Positions 1 to 8,182 of a stretch of 48,519 nucleotides of DNA are shown one piece after another (the stretch's first letter is position 1; every line of letters begins with the position of its first letter). This DNA is from Oscillospiraceae bacterium (lineage in GTDB: Bacteria; Bacillota; Clostridia; Oscillospirales; JAKOTC01), in NCBI GenBank assembly GCA_035353335.1, contig DAOPZJ010000015.1, forward strand, positions 1 to 48,519, written 5' to 3'. A program made the position numbers and the translations under genes. The notes beneath the pieces were generated by a model, which saw only the letters and a list, made by a program, of their open reading frames with translations, searched no databases and was not told where the DNA came from.

Positions 1-859
1 GATAAACACCGAGACCGTAGCAATAAATTTTAAAAATCAAATCCGCTGTCTTATCTTCATTTTGAGCTTTCCGGTATTTGTAAAACACAAAGGCGATGAC
101 CGCGAAAGTAACAAGCCGTTCTGCCGCTGCGATCCAACTGACATCTCCGAAACCGTTGAAGGAGTAATTTTTCCCGAGAGCAAGCGAGATTTTTCCGAGC
201 AATCCGCTGACAAGCGGAATGCTGACCGCAACTCCGGCGGCTGCGCATCCTCCCAAAATCCACCAGATCGCTTTTTGACTCAAAAGCATGACGACCGGGG
301 CCGCAAGCACAATAAAAGAGGCTTTATGGATGAAAAGACAGGCAATTCCGATCGCAAAATACTGCCAATATTTTTTCTCCAGCAAAAAAGGCAGCATCAG
401 CCCTAAAAACACGCAGATCGTCAGCCCCTGCCGAACGCCGGAAAACAGATAAGTCAGATACCAGGTCGGGAAAGCCAGCAGCAGAGCAAAAGTGCGTGCA
501 CCCGGGCAGCATTTGACGGCAAACCGGCAAAGCAGCAGCATGGAGCCGGCTCCGATCACGGCCATGAAAGCCCAGAACGGCAGGTTAATCATCTGAAACG
601 CATATTCCAGCAGCTTCCACCCGATTTCAACGTTCCCGTTTTTTGTCCAAAAACTCTCGTCGGGAATGATGCCGCCGGGTGCTTCTTCATAAAGGCGCAT
701 ATAGGAAAAATAATCGGTGCCCTGCCCGTATCTGAGTACCAAAAACAGCGTCAGCACCAGTGCCGATAAAATGAAAAGGAAATTATAGTCCTTCTTTTTT
801 ATAAAGGAAACCGCCGCCGCTGCCAGCAGAAACAGATAGACAATCAGATACGGACTCAT
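1..859 (-). CDS. EpsG-like polysaccharide biosynthesis membrane protein, C-terminus cut by window edge
   Basis: The reading frame starts at an ATG at 859 and stays open to the window edge, giving 286 residues of a very hydrophobic multi-pass protein. The N-terminus is a membrane helix, followed by a GQGTDYFSYMRLYEE segment and a later YLFSGVRQGL segment. These match the R-x-G-x-G-x-D-Y-x-x-Y and S-x-x-R-Q-x-L signatures of the EpsG family, polymerase-like membrane proteins of exopolysaccharide loci. At least seven helices are visible. It lies 25 bp downstream of the GNAT gene in the same direction, so it may be cotranscribed with nadA and the acetyltransferase. The family call is from recognised motifs only; substrate and pathway are unknown because the rest of the locus is outside the window. 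Confidence 0.72.
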   Translation of the reverse strand, partial: MSPYLIVYLFLLAAAAVSFIKKKDYNFLFILSALVLTLFLVLRYGQGTDYFSYMRLYEEAPGGIIPDESFWTKNGNVEIGWKLLEYAFQMINLPFWAFMAVIGAGSMLLLCRFAVKCCPGARTFALLLAFPTWYLTYLFSGVRQGLTICVFLGLMLPFLLEKKYWQYFAIGIACLFIHKASFIVLAAPVVMLLSQKAIWWILGGCAAAGVAVSIPLVSGLLGKISLALGKNYSFNGFGDVSWIAAAERLVTFAVIAFVFYKYRKAQNEDKTADLIFKIYCYGLGVY

Positions 860-884
860 CGTCAACTCCCGTTCTTTGGATAAT

Positions 885-1358
885 TTATTCGGGCAGGATC
901 AATTCCATCGTCCTTTTTTGCGTCGACATGCCCACTCGCTTATAAAAAGACTTCGCGCCTTCGTTGAACTCCCAGACATTCAACTCGATGTTGTAACAGC
1001 CGTTCTTCTCCGCGTAAGCCCTCGCCTCGTCAAACAGCGCCCGGCCGATGCCGCCTCTTCTGTATTCGGGATTTACGCACAAATCATCGATGTACAGACA
1101 GCGGTAAGCTTTTCGGACCGCGTATTTCGGCTGCTCCTTGATTTTCGCGATCAAATAACCGGCGATGCCGCCGCTTTCACCCTCGGCGACGAATACCGCA
1201 TGATCGGTAAGCAGTGACGCAACACCTTCGGCATCGTATTTTCCGCACGAAGCGTCAAACAGGTCGGGTCTGCCCGCTCCGTGCTGTGCCGCGATGATCT
1301 TCAAAAGCTCCGCAATTCCGGCGCAGTCGCCTTTATCGGCTTTTCTGATCTTTATCAT
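885..1358 (-). CDS. GNAT-family N-acetyltransferase
   Basis: A 157-residue protein with the GCN5-related acetyltransferase fold. The acetyl-CoA pyrophosphate-binding motif is the CVNPEYRRGGIGRALFDEA stretch at about residues 95-115 (R/Q-x-x-G-x-G/A type), preceded by the YIDDLCV strand. The C-terminal NVWEFNEGAKSFYKRVGM segment is the usual motif B, with the tyrosine that often acts as general acid. It starts 1 bp after the nadA stop codon, so the two are almost certainly cotranscribed and translationally coupled. The substrate cannot be read from the sequence; small-molecule amines, peptides or ribosomal proteins are all possible. Length is normal for the family. Confidence 0.88.
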   Translation of the reverse strand: MIKIRKADKGDCAGIAELLKIIAAQHGAGRPDLFDASCGKYDAEGVASLLTDHAVFVAEGESGGIAGYLIAKIKEQPKYAVRKAYRCLYIDDLCVNPEYRRGGIGRALFDEARAYAEKNGCYNIELNVWEFNEGAKSFYKRVGMSTQKRTMELILPE

Positions 1359-1359
1359 T

Positions 1360-2277
1360 TTATTCGCTCAGCCGGATCATCTCGTCGATGCAGTGACGAG
1401 CCTTTTTGAGCGTATCGGGATCGAGCGTGATCTCTTCGCCGCCTCTGCCCTCGAGACAATTCAACAGATCGGGCAATGTGGTCGCCTTCATGTTCTCACA
1501 GACCATCTTTTTGGAAAGCGTGTAAAACCGTTTATCCGGGCGGTCGTATTGGAGATGTTCGGCAATGCTGTTTTCGGTACCGATGATGAACTCTTTTGCT
1601 TCCGATTTGCGCGCAAAATCCATAATGCCCGAAGTTGAGCCGACGTAATCGGCTGCCGCCGCAACCGCCGGAACACATTCGGGATGAACAAGCAGCAGCG
1701 CGCCGGGATGGGCGTTCTTTGCTGTTTCGACGTCGCGCACCGTAATCGCGGCATGCACCGGACAACCGCCCTGTAAAAGCTTAAAGTTTTTCTCCGGCAG
1801 CTGACCGGCGACAAATTTGCCCAAATTGCAGTCCGGAATGAATAAGATATTCTTATTGTCGATTTTTGAGCAGACCTTTACCGCGCACGATGAAGTGACG
1901 CAGACGTCGCAGACGGTTTTTAATTCTGCGGTGGTGTTGATGTAACAGACGACGGTATAGTCGGGAAACTGCGCTTTAACACCTTCGATCAGCTCCCGGT
2001 CCATTTGCTCGGCCATCGGACATCCCGCGGTGGGGTTTGCGAGATACACCGTCTTGCCGGGCGAAAGGATTTTAACGGTCTCGGCCATAAACCGAACCCC
2101 GCACATGATCACGGTCTCGGCGTCGGTCTTTGCGGCCATGACGCTGAGCTGATAGGAATCGCCGCGGAAATCGGCGACTTCGGTGATTTCACGCCCCTGA
2201 TAGCTGTGGGCGAGCACGCAGACGTTCTTTTCGGTTTTTAAAGCGCGGATGCGTTCCTGCATCTCATTGACTGTCAC
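1360..2277 (-). CDS. nadA: Quinolinate synthase A (NadA)
   Basis: A 305-residue cytoplasmic enzyme that condenses iminoaspartate with dihydroxyacetone phosphate to quinolinate in de novo NAD synthesis. Three cysteines in the positions expected to bind the catalytic [4Fe-4S] cluster are present: C86 in AGCPMA, C172 in GGCPVH and C260 in VCENMK. The substrate-binding HSYQ (residue 24 on), YINTTAELK and HPEC segments are also present. Length and motif order match NadA of the compact bacterial type. Unusually, neither nadB (L-aspartate oxidase) nor nadC is adjacent; the partner in the transcript is a GNAT acetyltransferase. The iminoaspartate source must be elsewhere in the genome. Confidence 0.96.
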   Translation of the reverse strand: MTVNEMQERIRALKTEKNVCVLAHSYQGREITEVADFRGDSYQLSVMAAKTDAETVIMCGVRFMAETVKILSPGKTVYLANPTAGCPMAEQMDRELIEGVKAQFPDYTVVCYINTTAELKTVCDVCVTSSCAVKVCSKIDNKNILFIPDCNLGKFVAGQLPEKNFKLLQGGCPVHAAITVRDVETAKNAHPGALLLVHPECVPAVAAAADYVGSTSGIMDFARKSEAKEFIIGTENSIAEHLQYDRPDKRFYTLSKKMVCENMKATTLPDLLNCLEGRGGEEITLDPDTLKKARHCIDEMIRLSE

Positions 2278-2331
2278 TTCTCAAACATCCTCTCCCTCTT
2301 ATTAAGGGCATTAAACTCCATCCCGAAAAAT

Positions 2332-2697
2332 CTATTTTTCAGGCAGCACCTTCGTGAAACTCATGATGTATTCCTCGTCGGACATGGTGAGTTTATTTCC
2401 GTCCTCGGCAAACGCATAGGTATATTCTTTTTTTTCTCCGAGTATGTCGGTCATTTGTATGGTATCTTCGTCGATAACCTCATAGGTGCCGAAATCGAGT
2501 TCCGGTTTGCCGCTGAGTTCACCGAGAGAGGTTGTGGCTTTCATGATGCCTTTTCCTTTAAAAATATAATACACGCCGAGCTCGCCGCCGAAGTCATCAC
2601 TCCATTTACCCAAAAACGGTTTTGTAAGGCTTGAGCATCCGGCCGCCGAAAGCGCGACAAGAAGTACGGCCAGTAAAATCGAAACTTTTCGCTTCAT
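2332..2697 (-). CDS. Small lipoprotein of unknown function
   Basis: A 121-residue protein beginning with a type II signal peptide: KRK, a hydrophobic core, then the lipobox LSAAGC with the lipidated cysteine at residue 21. The mature part is a small beta-rich domain (FLGKWSDDFGGELGVYYIF, then TYEVIDEDTIQM). It resembles the many lipocalin-like or DUF5640-type lipoproteins of Clostridia, in which G-x-W opens a beta barrel. An AGGAGG ribosome binding site stands 10 bp before the ATG, and a good promoter (2729-2757) is just upstream, so it is its own transcription unit. The function is unknown; it is probably attached to the outer face of the membrane. Confidence 0.8.
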   Translation of the reverse strand: MKRKVSILLAVLLVALSAAGCSSLTKPFLGKWSDDFGGELGVYYIFKGKGIMKATTSLGELSGKPELDFGTYEVIDEDTIQMTDILGEKKEYTYAFAEDGNKLTMSDEEYIMSFTKVLPEK

Positions 2698-2728
2698 GGT
2701 TCAGAAACCTCCTGACAGGATTGAAGTT

Positions 2729-2757
2729 ATTATACCATATTTGCCGTCTGTATACAA
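2729..2757 (-). promoter_or_regulatory. Sigma-A-type promoter of the small lipoprotein gene
   Basis: Reading the minus strand, TTGTAT (2757-2752) and TATAAT (2734-2729) are separated by exactly 17 bp. The start codon of the lipoprotein gene is about 30 bp downstream, with an AGGAGG site between them. Confidence 0.7.
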
Positions 2758-2811
2758 TTCCGCCCGAAACAAAAACACAGTTATTTGTCGTTATAAACCT
2801 GTCAAGCGACG

Positions 2812-2846
2812 GCAAAGCCGCCGGCTTGGCGTCGGCGGCTTTTTTG
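2812..2846. terminator. GC-rich intrinsic terminator hairpin
   Basis: The inverted repeat AAAGCCGCCG / CGGCGGCTTT flanks a 9-base loop. A run of T follows on the plus strand, and there is a shorter run on the minus strand. It lies just after the 2861-3358 gene (minus) and before the lipoprotein promoter, so on the minus strand it would end transcription of the zinc-ribbon gene. The T tract is better on the plus strand, so it may work in both directions. Confidence 0.65.
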
Positions 2847-2860
2847 ATGCATTATTGATA

Positions 2861-3358
2861 TCAGACGGAGGGCTTCATGAAAGAATCGAGAATGTGCAGT
2901 TTTCCGATCACGGGAAGCGCTTTTTTCTCGCCTTTTGCGGCATTGACGATGCCGATGATGGCCAGCACGGTAAACGCAAGCCAGAGCAGTCCCAGAACGG
3001 TGCTCATAATGCTTCCGAGCTTCCAGGAAATCGCCCAGAAAATCGCGATGAGAATCCACTCGACGATGCTGAATGCGATTTCGGCCAGAAACAGATTGAA
3101 TCCCTGGACCGTATGGAATCTCGCGAATTTCGATGTTTTCGCAGCGAACATCGGCACGAATACCAACGGGCCGAAATACGCCAAAATCCCCATCGCTTTG
3201 TTGTCGGCAGCGTCTTTTGCGTCATCGGTCTGAACCGGCGCGCCGACGGGTGTTCCGACCGGAGCCGCCTGCTGGGCTCCTCCGATTTCAGCACCGCAGA
3301 CGCCGCAGAATTTTGTTCCCTCGGGGACTTCCGCTCCGCATTTTCCACAGAATGGCAT
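2861..3358 (-). CDS. Zinc-ribbon plus DUF4870-like membrane protein
   Basis: A 165-residue protein. The first 25 residues are a zinc ribbon (CGKCG and CGVCG pairs, four cysteines), followed by a proline/alanine/glycine-rich linker. Then comes a membrane domain beginning with the AMGILAYFGPLVFVP and RFHTVQGFNLFL segments, characteristic of the DUF4870/YtxM group of small three- to four-helix proteins. The start is supported by GGGAGG 7-8 bp before the ATG. A neighbouring gene (3442-3870) also combines an N-terminal zinc ribbon with membrane helices, so the two may be related in role. Function is not known for this family; a sensor or scaffold role is only a guess. Confidence 0.78.
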   Translation of the reverse strand: MPFCGKCGAEVPEGTKFCGVCGAEIGGAQQAAPVGTPVGAPVQTDDAKDAADNKAMGILAYFGPLVFVPMFAAKTSKFARFHTVQGFNLFLAEIAFSIVEWILIAIFWAISWKLGSIMSTVLGLLWLAFTVLAIIGIVNAAKGEKKALPVIGKLHILDSFMKPSV

Positions 3359-3441
3359 ATGTTTTCCTCCCTGAATAAATTTTTATGTAATCCGAAATCA
3401 GATCATTGAAAACAATCTGAAAACCGGATTAAACATCAAAG

Positions 3442-3870
3442 TCAAACCGAGACACGTCCGGCGATCCAATCCTGCAACGTACCGATAAAAGGCAGCCCGA
3501 GCGCCGAAAAAATCGTGGCTGCGATGGTCGTGACCGCGATTCCGATCAGCAGCCAGAGCAGATAAGCGCGGGCAAAATTACGTCTGTTTTGGTTGATGCA
3601 TCCTCCGCATGCCCACACTACCATAAATATGAAGCCGATGACCGGAATAGAAAACAACAGGATGCTTCCCATATAAGATCCGATGCTCATGACCGCATAT
3701 CGGCTGCCCTTTGGCGGCAGTGTTTCGGTATACGGAGCAATGTAGAGCGGTGAAGTCGTTGTTGAGACGGGCAGCGGCCGAACCTTCGGAGTCCCGCAGG
3801 TCGGGCATACCTGAGCGCCGTTTAAAGCAGCGCCGCATCTCTTGCAACTGTCGATTGCCATTTTTTTCAT
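3442..3870 (-). CDS. Zinc-ribbon membrane protein of unknown function
   Basis: About 142 residues with an N-terminal zinc ribbon (CKRCG ... CPTCG), a short linker, and a membrane domain of two clear helices (around MGSILLFSIPVIGFIFMVVWACG and LLWLLIGIAVTTIAATIF). A GGCINQNRRNFARAYL segment between them is typical of zinc-ribbon proteins of Firmicutes that have no assigned role. The start is uncertain: a GTG at 3879 and ATGs at 3870 and 3861 are in frame, and a GGAG lies just before the 3870 ATG. It is transcribed in the same direction as the 2861-3358 gene, 83 bp upstream of it, and has the same overall design. Confidence 0.7.
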   Translation of the reverse strand: MKKMAIDSCKRCGAALNGAQVCPTCGTPKVRPLPVSTTTSPLYIAPYTETLPPKGSRYAVMSIGSYMGSILLFSIPVIGFIFMVVWACGGCINQNRRNFARAYLLWLLIGIAVTTIAATIFSALGLPFIGTLQDWIAGRVSV

Positions 3871-4015
3871 CCACTCCACTGTGTATTTCGCCTATTGCCG
3901 GCTCTTTGCTGAGCTGACATGAGTTCGAAATCTCCGCGAGCCGAATCGCCATGGCTTTATTTTATTGCCCTGAGCCTTCTTTGTCAAGGTGTTTTCGGAC
4001 GCAACCGCAGTTTTT

Positions 4016-4972
4016 TTAATGAATATAAACCGTTTCGCCGTCCGCAGTGACAAGAATGGCTTTGATTTCGGGGTGGTTTTTCAGGTATTCGGTTGTTTTT
4101 TCTTTGCCCATAACGAAAAAGGCGGTCGAGTATGCGTCGGCAGCGGTGTCGTCGGCACAAATTACGGTCACCGAGACAAGCCCGCTTTCGGCAGGCCGGC
4201 CGGTATATGGATCGATGATGTGATGATACCAAACGCCGTTCTGTTCAAAATGCCTGATATAGCTGCCCGAAGTCACGACTGCCGTATCCGATACCTGAAC
4301 CGTATCGAGATAAGCGCTCTCGTCGTCCGGGTCGCGGATGGCCACGTTATATAAGGTGCCGTCCGGCTTTTTCCCGAGGGTGGTCACGTTTCCGCCGAGC
4401 GACAAAATCGCGCTCGTTACCCCCATTCCAATCAACAATTCTTTCAGTTTTCCGGCCGCCCAGCCCTTCGCGACGCCGCCGAGGTCCAGCCGCATTCCCG
4501 CCGGAATTCTCACTTTCCCGTCCGCGAGTTCGATTCTTTCCCACCCGACATCCTTTGCCGCCGCTGCGAGTTCTTCATCCGACGGCACACGGGGATCCGT
4601 CCTGAATCCCCATAGTTCGACGTATTTTCCGACCGTAACGTCGAATGCGCCGCCGGTCTGACTTGAAAACCCGACGCAGCTTGTCAACAGCTGATAGACC
4701 TCCGGGCTTACCCCGACAAACTCCCCGGCATGGCTGTTGATGTTTCCGACGTCTCCGGTGTCGACGTCGAGAAGAGTGTCGTATTCGTTGAGCTTTTGTG
4801 CCGCGGCTTCGAGCGCCGGACCCGCATTTTTTCCGTATGCCGTCAGTGTTGCGACGGTGTCCATCGCAAACACCGTCAGGGTCTTCGGGCTCTGCCGGAT
4901 CCCGCACCCGCAGAACCCGGGCAGAAGCAAAATGGCGGCCAAAGCGACCGCCGTTTTTTTTATGATCTTCAT
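4016..4972 (-). CDS. apbE: FAD:protein FMN transferase (ApbE), lipoprotein
   Basis: A 318-residue flavin transferase that attaches FMN from FAD to threonine residues of target membrane proteins (for example in Rnf/Nqr complexes), acting outside the cytoplasmic membrane. The chosen ATG gives a lipoprotein signal peptide (KIIKK, hydrophobic stretch, lipobox ending GFCGC); the frame is open further upstream but that would bury the signal. Family hallmarks are present: AMDTVATLTAYG, the DLGGVAKGWAAGKL flavin-binding segment, and the metal-binding DDTAADAYSTAFFVMG segment near the C-terminus. It follows ribF by 43 bp, so the FAD maker and FAD user are probably in one transcript. No flavinylation target is visible in the window. 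Confidence 0.93.
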   Translation of the reverse strand: MKIIKKTAVALAAILLLPGFCGCGIRQSPKTLTVFAMDTVATLTAYGKNAGPALEAAAQKLNEYDTLLDVDTGDVGNINSHAGEFVGVSPEVYQLLTSCVGFSSQTGGAFDVTVGKYVELWGFRTDPRVPSDEELAAAAKDVGWERIELADGKVRIPAGMRLDLGGVAKGWAAGKLKELLIGMGVTSAILSLGGNVTTLGKKPDGTLYNVAIRDPDDESAYLDTVQVSDTAVVTSGSYIRHFEQNGVWYHHIIDPYTGRPAESGLVSVTVICADDTAADAYSTAFFVMGKEKTTEYLKNHPEIKAILVTADGETVYIH

Positions 4973-5015
4973 TTTGGTAACCGCCTTTACAGATGATGGG
5001 ACGAAACGTGTACTT

Positions 5016-5918
5016 TCAAACCGCACCCCGGATTTCCAGCGCTGCCGCGACGTCTTTTTGTATCTGGTCCCGAAGCTTTCCGATATCTTCAAACTTAACT
5101 TGCGGCCTTAAATACTTTAAAAACCGCACGCTGACGGTCTTTTTGTAAAGATCGCCCTCAAAACCGATGATATGGGTCTCGGCGGCCTCTTCATTCTGCA
5201 GAACCGTCGGCCTTGCGCCGAAATTCGTGACCGCCGGATACTCTTTTCCGCCGAGCGTTACGGAGGATGCGTAGACCCCGCGCAAAAGCGGTTTTACCGG
5301 TGCCGTCAGCGGTTGATTGAGGGTCGCGAACCCAAGCCTGCGCCCGAGATTTTTCCCGTTTTCAACCTGTTCCGTCAGCAGAATGTCTCTGCCCAGCATC
5401 TTCGCAGCCGATTGCACGTCCCCTTGATTCATCGCCGCGCGGATGCGGCTGGAGCTGATCGGCACGTTGTCGAACAACACCGGTTCCGCCCGAGTATGCG
5501 CGACACCGTCTTTGTCGCAGAACCGCGCAAGCAGCTCGCTGTCGCCTTCCCGCCCTTTTCCGAATCGGTAGTTATACCCATAAAAAGCCGCTCTCATCTG
5601 CAGCTTGTCTCTCAAAAATTCATAAAAATCCGCCGCGCTCATCGCGGCGAAATCGGCGAAATCCGCAATGACGGCGATTTCAACGCCCAACTGCTCAAAG
5701 CAGCCGAGCCGGTCATTCAGTTCGGAAATCAGCTCCGGCGCATCGCCGAAAAACGCGCGGGGATGTTGTGCGAACGTAAAAACAACAGGCAATAATCCGC
5801 TTTTCACCGCTGCCGAGATGACCGCCCGGTGCCCTTGATGCACACCGTCGAAAAAGCCCAGCGCAACCGCCGCCGGCTTATCAAGACAGATGTTTTTGGT
5901 GTCGGTAATGACTTTCAT
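5016..5918 (-). CDS. ribF: Bifunctional riboflavin kinase / FAD synthetase (RibF)
   Basis: A 300-residue cytoplasmic enzyme that makes FMN and then FAD. The N-terminal adenylyltransferase domain carries ALGFFDGVHQGHRAVI (the HxGH-like nucleotide site) and SSSRIRAAM (the S-S-x-x-I-R motif). The C-terminal flavokinase domain starts near residue 190 with GRRLGFATLNQP, then GVYAS and TNFGARPTV. The usual flavokinase motif is G-x-P-T-A-N; here it reads G-F-A-T-L-N, keeping the Thr and Asn that contact Mg-ATP but losing the Pro. The start codon overlaps the truB stop in an ATGA arrangement, showing translational coupling. The order truB-ribF is conserved in Firmicutes. Confidence 0.96.
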   Translation of the reverse strand: MKVITDTKNICLDKPAAVALGFFDGVHQGHRAVISAAVKSGLLPVVFTFAQHPRAFFGDAPELISELNDRLGCFEQLGVEIAVIADFADFAAMSAADFYEFLRDKLQMRAAFYGYNYRFGKGREGDSELLARFCDKDGVAHTRAEPVLFDNVPISSSRIRAAMNQGDVQSAAKMLGRDILLTEQVENGKNLGRRLGFATLNQPLTAPVKPLLRGVYASSVTLGGKEYPAVTNFGARPTVLQNEEAAETHIIGFEGDLYKKTVSVRFLKYLRPQVKFEDIGKLRDQIQKDVAAALEIRGAV

Positions 5919-6793
5919 AAGACGATCTCCGAGGGATTGCAGAATAGTTTCTTCGTACAGCCGATTTGACCGGTGACACAGCAGAGGCCCAAAAAAACAC
6001 CGTGAAACACCGTATAAAGCCCGTCCGGCTTGTCCGTCTCAAAATCCGCGCCGTTCACAAACCGCCGCAGTTTTTCGCCCGTGAGCTCAAGTTCCGGAAG
6101 CGTCTTGAACACTTCCGATATCGGGCGAAGATATCGTGCCTCATCGCCCTCGTTCCGGCACTGCTGAAGCTGTTCCAGCGTCACGCAGTCGGCGAGCGAA
6201 AATCCGCAGGCGCGGGTTCTGTTTAACGACGACAGCGCCGCGCCGCAGCCGAGTTTTTGCCCGATATCATGTACCAGCGAGCGCACATACGTCCCTTTGG
6301 AGCAGGTGACGCGCAAAAAAAGTCCGCTGCCCTCTTCATAACAAACCAGTTCGCCGACTGTGACTTTTCGGGGGCTCCGCTCGACTTCGCGGCCCTCTCT
6401 CGCGAGATCGTAAAGCCGCTGTCCGTGGACTTTTACCGCGGAGTACATCGGAGGCAGCTGTTCTATCTCTCCTCGGAATTCGGGCAGAACCGCTTCTATC
6501 TCTTTAACGCCGATATCGCCCGGTTCACAGGACGAGACCGTATTCCCGGTGACGTCGTATGTATCGGTCACAAGTCCCATCCGAATCCCTGCGATATAAA
6601 CCTTCACAGTGTCCGGGCACAAATCCACCGCGCTTGTCGCACGTCCCAAAAAAAGAGGCAGTACGCCGGTCGCCATCGGATCAAGCGTCCCGCCGTGGCC
6701 GATGCGGCGTTCCCGCAAAATGCCGCGGCATTTGGCCACCACGTCAAACGAGGTGAAATCCGTCGGTTTGCTGACGCAGATCAGTCCGTCCAT
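5915..6793 (-). CDS. truB: tRNA pseudouridine(55) synthase TruB
   Basis: A 292-residue enzyme that isomerises U55 in the T-loop of tRNA. The N-terminus GLICVSKPTDFTSFDVV and the catalytic GHGGTLDPMATGVLP motif, whose Asp is the nucleophile (about residue 38), are intact. MYSAVKVHGQRLYDLAREG and the CSKGTYVRSLVHDIG segment complete the TruB core. It overlaps the end of the DHH phosphoesterase gene by 13 bp and the start of ribF by 4 bp, so it is embedded in a tightly packed operon. The length is normal and no odd features were seen. Confidence 0.97.
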   Translation of the reverse strand: MDGLICVSKPTDFTSFDVVAKCRGILRERRIGHGGTLDPMATGVLPLFLGRATSAVDLCPDTVKVYIAGIRMGLVTDTYDVTGNTVSSCEPGDIGVKEIEAVLPEFRGEIEQLPPMYSAVKVHGQRLYDLAREGREVERSPRKVTVGELVCYEEGSGLFLRVTCSKGTYVRSLVHDIGQKLGCGAALSSLNRTRACGFSLADCVTLEQLQQCRNEGDEARYLRPISEVFKTLPELELTGEKLRRFVNGADFETDKPDGLYTVFHGVFLGLCCVTGQIGCTKKLFCNPSEIVL

Positions 6794-7743
6794 GCCGCCA
6801 ACTGTTCCTCTGCTTTTGCGATCAGTTTATCGCGGACCTCAATCTGACTCCCGCGGATCGTGCAGCCCGCCGCGCGGGTGTGCCCGCCGCCGCCGAACGC
6901 TTTGCAGATCTCCTCGGCGCTGAGTTTTTCGTTGGTCCGAACCGAAATTTTATACACCGCCCGCTGAAGCTGCTTCAACGTGATGCCGCATTCAACGCCC
7001 TCGATCTGGCGGGGGATCGAAGCCATCTCGCCGAGGTCGTCGTTGTAAAAACCGGCCTTCTCGCGCATTTTCTGCGTGACGGTGACGACGGCGATTTTGC
7101 CGTCGGAGTAATATTTGATGCTGTCCAAAATCATGCGCCACATCTCCATCTCGCTGCGGCTCCTGGTTTCGAACATCTTTCTCGTGATGGTCTCGGTATC
7201 GGCTCCGGCTTCGGTCAGCTCGATTGCTGCGGCATGCGCGCCGACGTCGGTGTTGGCATATTTAAAACATCCGGTGTCGGTGGAGACGGCGGTGAAAAGC
7301 GCGTCGGCGATGTCCGGCGTGAGTTCGGCGCCAAGCTCTTTCGCCAATTGCAGAATGATGACGCCCGTAGCGGCGGCTTTTGGATCGAGCACCAAAATAT
7401 CCTCAAAGCGCTCCTGCGCATGGGAGATATGGTGATCAAATGACAAATCGCAGCGGTTATAGTCCGCCCAGAGCTTGCCCCACTGACCGACCGAAGCGGT
7501 ATCGACCGAAACGACGGTTTCCGGCGTCTCGCAATCCTGCGGCAATCTTAAGGATAAAAAGTCAAATACATGCGGAAATTCACCGGCACATCGAACCTTG
7601 GTCTTTTTCCCGAGTCCGTGCAGAATCAAAGCCAGGCCCGCTGCGGAGCCGACGGCGTCGCCGTCCGGATTGACGTGGCAGATGATATGGAAGTTATCCC
7701 GCTTTTGTAAATATTCCGCAGCGGTTTTCAGCTCTTCACCCAC
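6781..7743 (-). CDS. nrnA: DHH/DHHA1 phosphoesterase, NrnA-type oligoribonuclease / pAp phosphatase
   Basis: A 320-residue protein. The metal-binding motifs of the DHH superfamily are visible: HVNPDGDAVGS near residue 23, VDTAS, FDHHISH (the DHH motif, about residue 103), and GGGHTRAAGC of the DHHA1 domain near the C-terminus. NrnA degrades short RNA and removes the 3' phosphate of pAp. The gene begins with GTG; AAAAGGAG lies 8 bp upstream, which supports this start. Placement between rbfA and truB is the common Firmicutes order. Assignment to NrnA rather than another DHH subfamily rests on size and gene order. Confidence 0.92.
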   Translation of the reverse strand: MGEELKTAAEYLQKRDNFHIICHVNPDGDAVGSAAGLALILHGLGKKTKVRCAGEFPHVFDFLSLRLPQDCETPETVVSVDTASVGQWGKLWADYNRCDLSFDHHISHAQERFEDILVLDPKAAATGVIILQLAKELGAELTPDIADALFTAVSTDTGCFKYANTDVGAHAAAIELTEAGADTETITRKMFETRSRSEMEMWRMILDSIKYYSDGKIAVVTVTQKMREKAGFYNDDLGEMASIPRQIEGVECGITLKQLQRAVYKISVRTNEKLSAEEICKAFGGGGHTRAAGCTIRGSQIEVRDKLIAKAEEQLAAWTD

Positions 7744-7761
7744 TTTTACTGCTCCTTTTGG

Positions 7762-8127
7762 CTATTGCGGTTTTCCGTCTTTTTCGGCCGGGATGTTCAG
7801 ATCTTTCAGCTTTTTGGCGATTTCTGCGGAGTATTCGATGCTGTCGTCTGCGATGAATTCAAAATGCGGGATCACGCGCAGCCGCAGCCGGGTACCGACC
7901 TCGTGACGGATAAAACCGCCCGCGGCTTCAAGCCCTCTCGCCGAAACTTTTGCGACTTTCATACCCTCGATGGCGCTGACGTAAACGCGGCAGGAAGAAC
8001 CGTCGCCCGACAAATCAACCCGAACGACCGAGAGCATTCCCGAAATGCGCGGGTCCTTGAGCGTCGGGATAACCGAACAGAGCACCCGCTTAATGTCCTC
8101 GCTGTTGCGCTGATTGGTAAAAGACAT
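7762..8127 (-). CDS. rbfA: Ribosome-binding factor A
   Basis: A 121-residue cytoplasmic factor for late maturation of the 30S subunit. It has the KH-like RbfA fold: N-terminal RNSEDIKRVLCSVI, central ISGMLSVVRVDLSGDGSSCRVYVS, and the C-terminal IRHEVGTRLRLRVIPHFEFIADDSIEYS, which contains the conserved R-x-P-x-(I/L)-x-F pattern. It lies 55 bp downstream of infB and 18 bp upstream of the DHH gene, as in other Firmicutes. The ribosome binding site is weak (AAAGGA about 12 bp upstream). Confidence 0.96.
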   Translation of the reverse strand: MSFTNQRNSEDIKRVLCSVIPTLKDPRISGMLSVVRVDLSGDGSSCRVYVSAIEGMKVAKVSARGLEAAGGFIRHEVGTRLRLRVIPHFEFIADDSIEYSAEIAKKLKDLNIPAEKDGKPQ

Positions 8128-8182
8128 CTATTGTACAATCCTTTCACAGTGCGTAACTGCTGTCTCTTTCGCAGCCGCTGCT

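Noticed and set aside
2696..3409. Plus-strand open frame of 237 codons
   Set aside because: It lies antisense to the zinc-ribbon membrane protein, crosses a terminator and a promoter, and has the Arg/His-rich composition of a shadow frame.
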